Below are positions 52,712 to 61,046 of a DNA stretch of 64,000 nt, piece by piece. The DNA is from KBS-96 sp964247975 (GTDB lineage: Bacteria > Acidobacteriota > Terriglobia > Bryobacterales > Bryobacteraceae). The stretch covers positions 1-64,000 of the forward strand of contig CAXTWH010000023.1 of NCBI GenBank assembly GCA_964247975.1, written 5' to 3'. A program made the position numbers and the translations under genes. Within the stretch, counting starts at the first letter, position 1. Each line of letters begins with the position of its first letter. The notes under the pieces are model-generated. The model searched no databases. It saw nothing but the letters and a program-made list of their open reading frames with translations, and had not been told where the DNA came from.

Positions 52712-53674
52712 TTGGCTTTAAAGAACCTGCCTTCCGATCACTTCGACGGTCGCCGCTTTTTTAATCCGGGCGGCCCCAAAGCCAGCGGATTAGGCGGCGT
52801 GTTGCGCTGGAAACTTTCCAGCCGTCCAACCCGCTGGCCCGTTTGGGTGAACGATGTGCAGCCGGCACATCCACTGGAGAAAGCGGCTGACAACGAATGG
52901 CGTATCACTTATGTCAATCACGCTACGGTGTTGATTCAGCTTCCCGGCTGCAACATCCTGACTGATCCGGTGTGGGCCGAACGGGCTAGTCCGGTTGCCT
53001 GGGCCGGACCTAAGCGGCATCGTTCGCCAGGAATCCGGCTTGCTGATCTGCCGCCGATTGATCTGGTGCTGTTGAGCCATAATCACTATGACCACTGCGA
53101 AACAGCCACGCTTAGCTATCTGGCGCGCCGGCATCAACCCGCTTTCATCACCGCTTTAGGGCTGCAAAAGCTAATCGCCCGGCAGGGAGCTGATTCCGTG
53201 CAGGAAATGGATTGGTGGAATTCGGTTCAGTTTAAGAATCTGACCATTCACTGCGTTCCCGCGCAGCACTTTTCCGCCCGCAGCGCATGGGATCGCAACC
53301 GGACTTTATGGTGCGGGTTCATGATCGAAACGGGAAACAAACGCATTTATTTTGCCGGCGATAGCGGGTATGGCGGCCATTTTCGCCAGATTTATGAGCG
53401 CGTCGGCAATTCGCGTCTGGCGATTTTGCCCATCGGCGCTTACCGCCCGATCTGGTTTATGGCTCCAGTCCATATGACGCCCGCCGAAGCGGTGCAGGCG
53501 CATCAGGATCTGGAAGCGGAACTCAGCGTTCCCATTCACTACGGAACATTTCAACTCACCGATGAAGGCATAGAAGAACCTGTGCAGGAGTTGAAACAAG
53601 CCATTGCCCGATCAGCCGCAAACACCAGATTCGAAATTCTAAACAACGGCGGCGAGTTGGTGATACCGGCTTAA
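52712..53674 (+). CDS. MBL-fold metal-dependent hydrolase, NAPE-PLD/UlaG-like
   Basis: A 320-residue metallo-beta-lactamase-fold protein. The metal motif SHNHYDHCE (about 125-133, H-x-H-x-D-H) is followed by PAQHFSARSAWDRNRTLWCG (third metal His and the loop of N-acyl phosphatidylethanolamine phospholipase D enzymes), FAGDSGYGG and VPIHYGTF (last His). This places it near the NAPE-PLD group of phospholipid or lactone hydrolases. It starts with TTG at 52712, as no in-frame ATG precedes the family core. Its stop overlaps the end of the convergent ABC gene by four bases. Substrate unknown. Confidence 0.9.
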   Translation: MALKNLPSDHFDGRRFFNPGGPKASGLGGVLRWKLSSRPTRWPVWVNDVQPAHPLEKAADNEWRITYVNHATVLIQLPGCNILTDPVWAERASPVAWAGPKRHRSPGIRLADLPPIDLVLLSHNHYDHCETATLSYLARRHQPAFITALGLQKLIARQGADSVQEMDWWNSVQFKNLTIHCVPAQHFSARSAWDRNRTLWCGFMIETGNKRIYFAGDSGYGGHFRQIYERVGNSRLAILPIGAYRPIWFMAPVHMTPAEAVQAHQDLEAELSVPIHYGTFQLTDEGIEEPVQELKQAIARSAANTRFEILNNGGELVIPA

Positions 53675-54456
53675 ACCGGCTGCGTGGCATCCATCAACGC
53701 CTCATGCGCCGGAGTGGAAGCAGCCATGTTGTAAAGTTCAGCCGCTTGTTTCGGCGTTCCATCAAACAGCAGTTGGCCTTTGTCGAGCAGCAGCGCGCGG
53801 TCGCAGTAATCAATAATCTGCTGAATACTATGAGTCACTAGCAGAATGGTTTTCTTGTTGTTCCGGAACTGTTGCAGCCGGTCAAAGCATTTCTGCCGGA
53901 ACGGCGCGTCGCCTACCGCCAGAATTTCATCTACCGCCAGAATGTCAGGGTTCACTTCGGTGGCCACCGCGAAAGCAAGCCGCATGTACATGCCGGAAGA
54001 ATACTGCTTCACCGGTACATCGATAAAATCGCCAATCTCCGCGAAATCAATGATGCTTTGTTCCCGCTGGGCCATCTCGCGCTTGGAAAAGCCCATTAAC
54101 AAGCCATTGATGAGGATGTTCTCGCGGCCTGTCAATTCATGATGAAAGCCTGCTCCTAGTTCCAGCAAGGGAGCAATGGTGCCGCGCAATTGCACAAGTC
54201 CTGTTGAAGGTTTGTACACCCCGGAAATTACTTTCAAAAGCGTGCTTTTACCTGAACCGTTCCGGCCAATGATGCCGACCATTTCGCCTTGTGAAATGTG
54301 GAATGACACATTCCGTATGGCTTCGAAATCATGAACGTTGTTCTGCTGGCGGAACATCTTGGTAAACAGCTCGCGCAGTGTGTCGGGACGCTCGCGAATC
54401 ACGCGAAAGCGTTGGGTCACATTCTCGACTCGAATGGCGATGGAATCAGATTGCAT
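53671..54456 (-). CDS. ABC-2 exporter ATP-binding subunit (Wzt/TagH-like)
   Basis: A 261-residue ATPase of polysaccharide-type ABC exporters. Walker A GRNGSGKST, signature YSSGMYMRLAFA, Walker B ILAVDEILAVGD and the H-loop His in VTHS are all present. It lacks the C-terminal carbohydrate-binding domain that the longer Wzt enzymes use, so it belongs to the short (KpsT/TagH) kind. A TTG start at 54477 is possible, but the ATG at 54456, four bases after the Wzm stop, is preferred. It works with the permease encoded directly upstream. Confidence 0.93.
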   Translation of the reverse strand: MQSDSIAIRVENVTQRFRVIRERPDTLRELFTKMFRQQNNVHDFEAIRNVSFHISQGEMVGIIGRNGSGKSTLLKVISGVYKPSTGLVQLRGTIAPLLELGAGFHHELTGRENILINGLLMGFSKREMAQREQSIIDFAEIGDFIDVPVKQYSSGMYMRLAFAVATEVNPDILAVDEILAVGDAPFRQKCFDRLQQFRNNKKTILLVTHSIQQIIDYCDRALLLDKGQLLFDGTPKQAAELYNMAASTPAHEALMDATQPV

Positions 54457-54460
54457 TCGG

Positions 54461-55246
54461 TTATATATAAAACACAAAATCAGATTGGTATTTGCGAAAC
54501 ACGGCGAATCCCAAAATCAAAGCAGCCAGAGCCCAGGCAAAAGCGGCAACGACCGATTGCACCTCGGGTAACTGCCCGTAATACACAGCCAAGCGAAACT
54601 GGTTGATCGCATAGATCAGCGGATTGAATTTGAACAGCCAGCGGTACTGGGCCGGAAAGATATCAAGCGAATACAGAATAGGCGTCACATAAAACCAGAC
54701 TTGTATCACAATCTGAATAATGTGAGAAACATCGCGGTAATAAACATTTGCAGTTGCGAAAAGAAAAGTCGTGCCGGTAGTAAACAGCACAAGCGACAAT
54801 AGCGGCACCGGCAGAAACGCCCAAGTCCAGTGAAATGGATGCCGCATTACCATCACAACCAGCACGAGCGGAATAATCGAAAGCAGCAGATTGATGAGGT
54901 TTGCGACTACCGCAGCCATCGGAAAAACGATTTTGGCGACGGACACTTTCTTAATCAGGTCGCCGTTGCCGACAATTGATTCCACCGCGTAGGACATGGT
55001 TTGAGCAAAAAACGTCCACGGCATAATCGCGCTTAAGAGAAACACGGCATAATGAGGGATCTGGCTTCCCAGGATTGTTGAAAACACCAGTGCCAGAACA
55101 ATCATCAGTAAAGCAGGATTCAGCAGCGCCCACAGGAACCCAAGAACTGACCGCTTATAGCGTATCTTCAGATCCTTTTGAGCCAATGCCCAGATCAGTT
55201 CCCGGTAGCGAAATGAATCGCGCAAAAATTCAATCAGCAAGCTCAT
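54461..55246 (-). CDS. ABC-2 exporter permease (Wzm/TagG-like)
   Basis: A 261-residue inner-membrane permease with six predicted helices of the ABC-2 type. The N-terminal elbow WALAQKDLKIRYKRSVLGF, then SIVGNGDLIKKV and the C-terminal part with FKFNPLIYAINQFR fit Wzm/TagG. Together with the next gene it exports a polysaccharide or teichoic-type polymer. No polymer-synthesis genes are next to it. Confidence 0.93.
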   Translation of the reverse strand: MSLLIEFLRDSFRYRELIWALAQKDLKIRYKRSVLGFLWALLNPALLMIVLALVFSTILGSQIPHYAVFLLSAIMPWTFFAQTMSYAVESIVGNGDLIKKVSVAKIVFPMAAVVANLINLLLSIIPLVLVVMVMRHPFHWTWAFLPVPLLSLVLFTTGTTFLFATANVYYRDVSHIIQIVIQVWFYVTPILYSLDIFPAQYRWLFKFNPLIYAINQFRLAVYYGQLPEVQSVVAAFAWALAALILGFAVFRKYQSDFVFYI

Positions 55247-55356
55247 TCAATAAATAAAATTCCATTCAGCCCGGACCGGAAATCTAGCACTCCGCAAAAC
55301 ACTGTTTCGATTCATCCTGTCTCGTTTATTGTAACTTGCCTTTGAAGGCTGGTTAT

Positions 55357-55731
55357 TTACCGGCGGTTCATCATGAATGCGGCAGTGTCTTCAAAGTACT
55401 TCCACAAAGTCTGCTTCACTTCATCAGGGAATCCGCTTTGGTCCATTGCCCGGCGCATTAATCGCAGCCAGCTTTCTTTTGCGGCTTTGTCTACCGGAAA
55501 TGGGGCATGACGCATTCGGAGCCGGGGATGGCCGCGTTGTTGCAGGTATCGTTCGGGACCGCCAAACCGGAACACCAGAAAATCGCGCAGCCGTTGTTCT
55601 GCTCCCGCCAGATCATCTTTCGGATAAATCGGCCCGAGAACGTCATCTTCAGGCACTTGCCGATAGAAAGCGGAAACCAAACGCTCAAAGCCGCTTTCTC
55701 CAATCACAGAATAGATATCCTGATCGTCCAC
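55357..55731 (-). CDS. glbO: group-II truncated haemoglobin
   Basis: A 124-residue globin. Helix B FERLVSAFYRQVPED holds the B10 Tyr, RLRMRHAPFPV holds the proximal (F8) His, and SWLRLMRRAMD has the Trp at G8 that is typical of group II. A longer frame exists upstream but would overlap the divergent response regulator; the GTG at 55731 has AGGA nine bases before it. Such globins bind oxygen or detoxify NO and peroxide. The symbol is by similarity only. Confidence 0.88.
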   Translation of the reverse strand: MDDQDIYSVIGESGFERLVSAFYRQVPEDDVLGPIYPKDDLAGAEQRLRDFLVFRFGGPERYLQQRGHPRLRMRHAPFPVDKAAKESWLRLMRRAMDQSGFPDEVKQTLWKYFEDTAAFMMNRR

Positions 55732-55827
55732 GAAGTTCGATCCTAGCACTCTTGTGCGGAAAGCTACACACCAAGACGCATGGTAGACTCGCTGTACTTT
55801 GACCTTTTTCAAGTGAGGTGAATCAAC

Positions 55828-56262
55828 GTGTCTACGCACCTTAATATTCTCTTGATCGAGAATGATCCTGGCGCTGCGCGCTTAACCAAAGAAGCATTAA
55901 AAGAAGCCGGGCTGATGCAAGGATTAGTGGTTGTTCCCAACGGAGATGAAGCGATAACCTACTTGAAAGCGGAACGGCATCATGCGAAGCGAATTTATCC
56001 GGACATCATCTTTCTGGATCTGCATCTGCCCAAAGTATCCGGCTTGGACGTGCTGGCTGAAATCAAGCGCAATCCGCATTTTTCAGTTACGCCGGTTGTG
56101 ATTGTTTCCGGTTCAGCCGATCCACATGAAATCAGAAAAGCGTATGAGCTTCATGCCAGTTGTTACATCCGCAAGCCGCATGACCTGGATCAGTTCCTTC
56201 ACTTTATGGAAATCTGCTATCAGTTCTGGGGCACAGTGGCTACTTTACCTGTTGCTGGTTAA
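55828..56262 (+). CDS. single-domain response regulator (Rcp1/CheY-like)
   Basis: A 144-residue receiver. The acidic pocket (Glu11, Asp13), phospho-acceptor Asp64 in FLDLHLP and Lys116 in YIRKPHD are conserved. No output domain is present. The spacing of Asp to Lys and the HASCYIRKPHDLDQF end match the Rcp1 group that pairs with phytochrome- or GAF-containing kinases. It starts at GTG with GAGGTG seven bases before it. It is divergent from the truncated globin, with about 100 bases between, and upstream of an aminotransferase and a glucokinase. Confidence 0.92.
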   Translation: MSTHLNILLIENDPGAARLTKEALKEAGLMQGLVVVPNGDEAITYLKAERHHAKRIYPDIIFLDLHLPKVSGLDVLAEIKRNPHFSVTPVVIVSGSADPHEIRKAYELHASCYIRKPHDLDQFLHFMEICYQFWGTVATLPVAG

Positions 56263-56288
56263 GAACGGTTAATGGAAGACTGATACTC

Positions 56289-57470
56289 ATGAAACTTGCG
56301 CAAAGAATGTCAGGTCTGGGCGTTGAATCTGCATTCGAAGTTCTGGTCCGGGCTAAGGCGCTGGAAGCGGCGGGCCGCAACATCATTCATCTGGAAATTG
56401 GTGAACCGGATTTTCCTACTCCGTCCCATATTGTGGACGCAGCGAAAACGGCTTTGGATGAAGGCTGGACCCACTATGGACCGACGCAAGGCTTTCTGCT
56501 TTTGCGTGAAGCCATTGCTGAATATATCAGCAGCACCCGCAAGGTCACGGTCGGGCCGGAGCGTGTTTGCGTTGTTCCTGGCGGCAAGCCGATTATTTTC
56601 TTTCCATTGCTGGCCGTATTGGAACCGGGCGACGAAGTAATTTATCCGAACCCGGGTTTTCCCATTTACGAATCCATGATTCGTTTTCTCGGCGCGACTC
56701 CTGTTCCGATTCCCTTAATCGAAGACCGTGGCTTCGCATTTGATCTCGATGTGCTGAAAAGTAAGCTCAGTTCGCGGACCAAAATGCTGATTCTGAATTC
56801 GCCTCAGAATCCTACCGGCGGAGTGCTGTCAGCCGATGATCTGCGGCAGATTGCGGAACTGGTGCAGGACCGCGATCTGCTGGTGCTTTCAGACGAGATT
56901 TATTCGCGCATTTATTACACGTCGGAGCCGCCCTTCTCTATCGCCTCGCTGCCGGGCATGATTGATAAAACAATTATTCTGGATGGATTTTCAAAAACAT
57001 ACGCCATGACGGGCTGGCGGCTTGGCTACGGCGTGATGCCTGCTTGGATGGTGGAAGCCGTGAATATGCTGATGGTGAATTCTAATTCCTGCACTGCCAG
57101 CTTCACGCAACAGGCGGGTATTGCAGCACTCAGGGGTCCACAATCGCCGGTAAACGCAATGATGGAGAAGTTTCGCGAGCGGCGCGATGCTTTCTGCCAA
57201 GCGCTCAACACCATTCCCGGTTTCCGATGCCGGATTCCTGATGGCGCATTTTACGCCTTCGCCAACGTGAAAGGAACTGGCAGGAACTCTAAACAATTGG
57301 CCGATCTGCTTTTGAACCAGGCTGGTGTCGCGTGTTTGGACGGGGCCGCTTTCGGCGAGTTCGGAAACGGTTATCTTCGTTTCAGCTATGCCAACTCGCT
57401 TCCCAATTTGCTGGAAGCGGTGGATCGGATAAAAAACGCGGCTTCGCAATGGAACGAATTGACTTCTTAG
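56289..57470 (+). CDS. PLP-dependent class I/II aminotransferase
   Basis: A 393-residue fold-type-I aminotransferase. IIHLEIGEPDFPTP is the usual start, then NSPQNPTGG (Asn174), LSDEIYSR (Asp202, Tyr205), DGFSKTYAMTGWRLGYG (Schiff-base Lys236, Arg244) and a C-terminal Arg. Such enzymes act on aspartate, aromatic or other amino acids; the substrate cannot be told. It begins 26 bases after the response regulator stop and is followed after 16 bases by ppgK, so all three are probably one unit. Confidence 0.93.
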   Translation: MKLAQRMSGLGVESAFEVLVRAKALEAAGRNIIHLEIGEPDFPTPSHIVDAAKTALDEGWTHYGPTQGFLLLREAIAEYISSTRKVTVGPERVCVVPGGKPIIFFPLLAVLEPGDEVIYPNPGFPIYESMIRFLGATPVPIPLIEDRGFAFDLDVLKSKLSSRTKMLILNSPQNPTGGVLSADDLRQIAELVQDRDLLVLSDEIYSRIYYTSEPPFSIASLPGMIDKTIILDGFSKTYAMTGWRLGYGVMPAWMVEAVNMLMVNSNSCTASFTQQAGIAALRGPQSPVNAMMEKFRERRDAFCQALNTIPGFRCRIPDGAFYAFANVKGTGRNSKQLADLLLNQAGVACLDGAAFGEFGNGYLRFSYANSLPNLLEAVDRIKNAASQWNELTS

Positions 57471-57486
57471 TAGAGTAGTCTTAACA

Positions 57487-58212
57487 ATGCTGAAAGTTGA
57501 CAAGGCCAAACAGAATCCTCAGTTGAAGACACTCGCCATTGATGTGGGCGGAACGGGCGTGAAGATCATGGTTCTCGATGCCGTAGGCAAACCTCTTACA
57601 GAGCGTTTGCGCGAGCCGACGCCCCGTCCGGCCACGCCCAAAGCGATGCTTGTTTTGATGAACTCCATGATCAAACAAATGCCTCCCTTTGACCGGATTT
57701 CAATTGGCTTTCCAGGCGTTGTCAAAGCCGGCAGAACAATGACTGCCCACAACCTTCATCCGGATTGGATTGATTTTCCTTTGGAAGCAACCATTCAGAA
57801 AAAATGGCGGAAACCGACTCGCCTATGCAATGACGCGGCGGTGCAAGGCTTCGGCGCCATAAAAGGCAAGGGCTTGGAATTAGTTTTAACGCTCGGCACC
57901 GGCCTTGGATCATCGTTGTTCATTGATGGCCGGCTCTGCCCTGGTTTGGAACTAGCACATCATCCCTGGCATGAAGACAAAACTTATGAGGATTTACTAG
58001 GACGGGCGGCGCTCGAAAAACACGGAAAGCGGCACTGGAACAAATTTGTGAAGAAGGCCATTGCCCAAACCGAGTCTTTGTTCAACTGGGATTTGTTGTA
58101 TCTGGGCGGAGGCAACGCCGCGAAAATCAGCTTTAAAACACCCAAAAACGTCAAAATCGTTCCCAACGAGGATGGTTTGTTAGGCGGCGTGGCGCTCTGG
58201 CAAAATGATTGA
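57487..58212 (+). CDS. ppgK: polyphosphate glucokinase-type ROK kinase
   Basis: A 241-residue ROK-family kinase. LAIDVGGTGVKIMVLD (ATP/polyphosphate loop), SIGFPGVVKAG, LCNDAAVQGFGA and LTLGTGLGSSLFIDG are seen, with PGLELAHHPWHEDKTYEDL as in PPGK. The family uses polyphosphate (and often ATP) to phosphorylate glucose. The CxCGxxGC zinc motif of other ROK kinases is absent, as in PPGK. Most likely the last gene of the unit starting at 55828. Confidence 0.9.
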   Translation: MLKVDKAKQNPQLKTLAIDVGGTGVKIMVLDAVGKPLTERLREPTPRPATPKAMLVLMNSMIKQMPPFDRISIGFPGVVKAGRTMTAHNLHPDWIDFPLEATIQKKWRKPTRLCNDAAVQGFGAIKGKGLELVLTLGTGLGSSLFIDGRLCPGLELAHHPWHEDKTYEDLLGRAALEKHGKRHWNKFVKKAIAQTESLFNWDLLYLGGGNAAKISFKTPKNVKIVPNEDGLLGGVALWQND

Positions 58213-58245
58213 ACCGGAGCGCCAAATTTTCAGCCGCGCCTTTTC

Positions 58246-58908
58246 CTAACGTTTACAAAGGTTCGGATATTCTTTCTTTAGTTGGCCTAGCTTAGGCAAA
58301 TCGTTGTACATCACGTAAGGGTACATCGGATTACGCGCCACAAAATTCTGGTGGTAAGCTTCGGCAGGATAAAAGCCTTTTAAAGCAACCACTTGGGTCA
58401 CGATCGGGTGCGAAAAAATCCTCGCTTCGTTTAACTGATGAATATAAGCTTCCGCTACGCGCTTTTGGTCATCGTTGGCGTAGAAAATAGCGGAGCGATA
58501 CTGGGTTCCCGTATCCGGGCCTTGACGGTTCAACTCCGTCGGATCGTGCGCCACTGAGAAGAACACTTTCAACAATTGCCCATAAGTAATCTGGGCCGGA
58601 TCATAGCTCACTTTCACCGACTCGGCATGGCCCGTTTCACCAGTGCTAACCGTCTCATAGTGAGCCGTTTTTGCTTCGCCGCCGCTGAAACCGGAAACAG
58701 CATCCTGAACGCCTTTTAAACGCTCGAATACCGCTTCCACTCCCCAGAAACAACCGCCGGCAAAAACAGCGGTCTGCGGACCAGCAGCTTGCGAAGCAGG
58801 CATATCCACTGCCGGGTCTGGAAATACTGGAGCGGTTTTCGCCAAGCCCAACATCGGCATCGCCCATATGCTTACGGCTAGTGCAATCACGCTTTTTTGC
58901 AAATTCAT
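58246..58908 (-). CDS. msrA: exported peptide-methionine (S)-S-oxide reductase
   Basis: A 220-residue MsrA. A signal peptide (SVIALAVSIWAMPMLGLA) is followed by the MsrA domain with the catalytic AGGCFWGVEA (Cys), GFSGG, GHAESV, TGTQYRSAIFY and a resolving-Cys-type tail ending CKR. Residues after it include YHQNFVARNP. It reduces oxidised methionine in proteins; the signal peptide implies a periplasmic role. The ATG at 58908 has AAGGA before it. It is convergent with ppgK. Confidence 0.94.
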   Translation of the reverse strand: MNLQKSVIALAVSIWAMPMLGLAKTAPVFPDPAVDMPASQAAGPQTAVFAGGCFWGVEAVFERLKGVQDAVSGFSGGEAKTAHYETVSTGETGHAESVKVSYDPAQITYGQLLKVFFSVAHDPTELNRQGPDTGTQYRSAIFYANDDQKRVAEAYIHQLNEARIFSHPIVTQVVALKGFYPAEAYHQNFVARNPMYPYVMYNDLPKLGQLKKEYPNLCKR

Positions 58909-59010
58909 AAACCATCCTTCACAAAGGGCAGCAACTTCGTTGTAGGCCCTCATTCTAGTATTCGCTTAAATCCTTCATTTAGTTAGATGTTCGCGAAAAA
59001 ATAGGCATTC

Positions 59011-59724
59011 TCAAAAATACTGTTTCAACTCAGTAATGGATTTCACGGTCAGCAGACGCGGATGAAAAGCAGGAATATCCTCTTTTTCGAGTCCCCAGGT
59101 GCGCGGATGCGGAACATAAACTGCGTTTAAACCAGCGGCCAAGGCTGGATTGATGTCGGATTTCGGCGAGTTCCCGATCATCCAAGTTTTTCCTGCCGCG
59201 CAGTCCCGCACCTGGGCCAGTTCCCGGTAAGCAAGCTCGTTTTTCTCTTTCACAATGACAATGTGGCGAAATAGCGAGCCTAAGCCGGAGCGGTCCACTT
59301 TAATCTGCTGCTCGTCGGGGTCGCCTTTAGTAAACAACAAAAGCTCGTGCCGGGTCGCCAGGTCAGCCAATGTTTCCGCTACCCCGGGCAGCAGCTCAGG
59401 CACGCGCTCCAGAATGCAGTAGGCAAATTCCCGCACCGCTTTCAGATCCCGGTCCGATATATGGCGTTCGGAAAGGTGCTGAAAGCATTCCGCCAAGTTT
59501 CGCGCGAAGTTCTTTGATCCATAGCCAAACACTTTCGCGTTCACCATTTCAATTTCGTCGAGCACGGCGCGAATCTGCTCCGGCGACAGTTCCGAGTGGT
59601 TCAGGTAGGCGCAAAACTGGTCAAAGGCTTCCTCAAAGTAGATGTTGTTTTCCCATAACGTGTCGTCCGCGTCAAAAATCAGATGTTGAGATTCAGCTTT
59701 CCTTAAAGTGTTTAGCATGTCCAT
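59011..59724 (-). CDS. HAD-family hydrolase
   Basis: A 237-residue HAD hydrolase. Motif I FDADDTLWEN, then LLLFTKGD (motif II) and KNELAY with MIGNSPKSDINPALAAG (motifs III and IV). The insert pattern fits small-phosphate-ester phosphatases of the C1-cap type. It overlaps the end of the Lon-N-domain gene by 32 bases, with no other start available before the motif, so the overlap is real and suggests translational coupling. Substrate unknown. Confidence 0.88.
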   Translation of the reverse strand: MDMLNTLRKAESQHLIFDADDTLWENNIYFEEAFDQFCAYLNHSELSPEQIRAVLDEIEMVNAKVFGYGSKNFARNLAECFQHLSERHISDRDLKAVREFAYCILERVPELLPGVAETLADLATRHELLLFTKGDPDEQQIKVDRSGLGSLFRHIVIVKEKNELAYRELAQVRDCAAGKTWMIGNSPKSDINPALAAGLNAVYVPHPRTWGLEKEDIPAFHPRLLTVKSITELKQYF

Positions 59725-60325
59725 TGGTGGGTGCTACCCGTTTTGCCAAGGCGATCTGGGTGCGCGTGCTGATATATTTCGGCAGGCTTTGCAGCATATA
59801 AGTTAGGCGGGCAGTTTCCGATTTGATGGCCAGCAGCGTTTGCCGGTAATCCACATCTTCAATCAACTGCGCTAGACGGAAGCTTAACTGCGGCTCGCCT
59901 ACCCGAAATTCGGCGGGAACAAGATCCTGGTCCTCAGCCTCCTCGCGCAGCTTTTCGCAGGCGATAATAGCTTGCTGTTGCAGAACCAAAGCGGCTGGCT
60001 CGGCATCATCATCGCCGAAGAAATCTACTTCGGCCTGCAGATAAGATTTTTCCTCATCGAGCGACGTAATCTGAAATCGTCTCCGGCCTACGGCGATCAG
60101 ATCGAGGCGGCCATCAGGAAACCGCCGCACTACTTGTTCCACAGTGGCGGTGCAGCCGATGTTGACAATACCTCCGTCTTTTGCCAGCACTACGCCGAAT
60201 TCGCTTTTATCAGGGATAATTTCTCCCATTAACTCCTTGTAGCGGTCCTCGAAGATGTGAAGCGGCAAAGGCGCGGTCGGCAAAAGAACCAGCGACAGCG
60301 GAAAAATTGGCAGTAACCCCGGCAT
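59693..60325 (-). CDS. Lon substrate-binding-domain protein (LonN-like, PF02190)
   Basis: A 210-residue protein made of the N-terminal domain of Lon only, without AAA or protease parts. LPIFPLSLVLLPTAPLPLHI is the family start, followed by FEDRYKELMGEI and EFGVVLAKDGGIVNIGCTA, with RFPDGRLDLIAVGRRRFQI in the middle. Such stand-alone domains are common, and their role is not settled. Its 3' end overlaps the HAD gene by 32 bases. Confidence 0.9.
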   Translation of the reverse strand: MPGLLPIFPLSLVLLPTAPLPLHIFEDRYKELMGEIIPDKSEFGVVLAKDGGIVNIGCTATVEQVVRRFPDGRLDLIAVGRRRFQITSLDEEKSYLQAEVDFFGDDDAEPAALVLQQQAIIACEKLREEAEDQDLVPAEFRVGEPQLSFRLAQLIEDVDYRQTLLAIKSETARLTYMLQSLPKYISTRTQIALAKRVAPTNGHAKHFKES

Positions 60326-60515
60326 TCCTTTAGCTTATCGAGCCATGCTGAGGCGAGACAAAACGCCGCTTCCGCGCTCTTATTTTCAGGTTCGGAATTT
60401 TTTCAGCCGGAACACGGGATGCGAACTATATACTGTCCAGTGTGGTCCCGGTATTCCGGTTCCCGTTCGGTCCGTTCGAAAACAACCAGATTCAAATCAA
60501 GCGAGCTGTTTTTAG

Positions 60516-61043
60516 ATGACTTTGAAACTGAAGCGTACACCTGGGGTTTACCTTGTTGGCTTTATGGCTGCCGGCAAATCAACAGTGGGCCGGGCCTTGG
60601 CCGATCAGTTGGGCTGGTCTTTTACGGACATCGACCACGAGATCGAAGCGGAACAAGGCGCAACGGTGGCGGATCTTTTTTCGAACTACGGCGAATCCAG
60701 ATTCCGCGAACTGGAAACGGAAATGCTTCGCCGTCATGTCTCAACCATCCGCTCCGGCATACCGGGCGTGATCGCTTTGGGCGGCGGCGCTTTTGTTCAG
60801 CCCCGAAACTGGGAACTGCTGGAAAACAACGGGGTGACAATCTGGCTGGATTGCCCGTTTGATCTTGTCTGTCAGCGGCTTAACGGAGATCACAGCCGAC
60901 CGCTCGCTCGTGACAAAAACGGCTTGTCCAAATTGTTTGAGGATCGCCGTCCGCTCTACAGCCGCGCCGATTTCCGGCTGGAGATTACCGGCGAAGATGT
61001 TCCGGTGGTTGTGACTCGCATTCTGGAACTGCCGATATTCTGA
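60516..61043 (+). CDS. aroK: shikimate kinase
   Basis: A 175-residue P-loop kinase that phosphorylates shikimate in the aromatic amino-acid route. GFMAAGKSTVGRALAD (Walker A) opens, DIDHEIE (substrate Asp) and FRELETEMLRRH follow, with the GALGGG-like VIALGGGAF, and RPLARD near 130 with the lid Arg. Glycerate 2-kinase follows after 3 bases. It is divergent from the LonN/HAD unit. Confidence 0.95.
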   Translation: MTLKLKRTPGVYLVGFMAAGKSTVGRALADQLGWSFTDIDHEIEAEQGATVADLFSNYGESRFRELETEMLRRHVSTIRSGIPGVIALGGGAFVQPRNWELLENNGVTIWLDCPFDLVCQRLNGDHSRPLARDKNGLSKLFEDRRPLYSRADFRLEITGEDVPVVVTRILELPIF

Positions 61044-61046
61044 GGA

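Noticed and set aside
57487..58212. Assignment of the ROK kinase as a NanK-type ManNAc kinase
   Set aside because: It lacks the CxCGxxGC zinc motif and has the PPGK-type PGLELAHHPWHED region.
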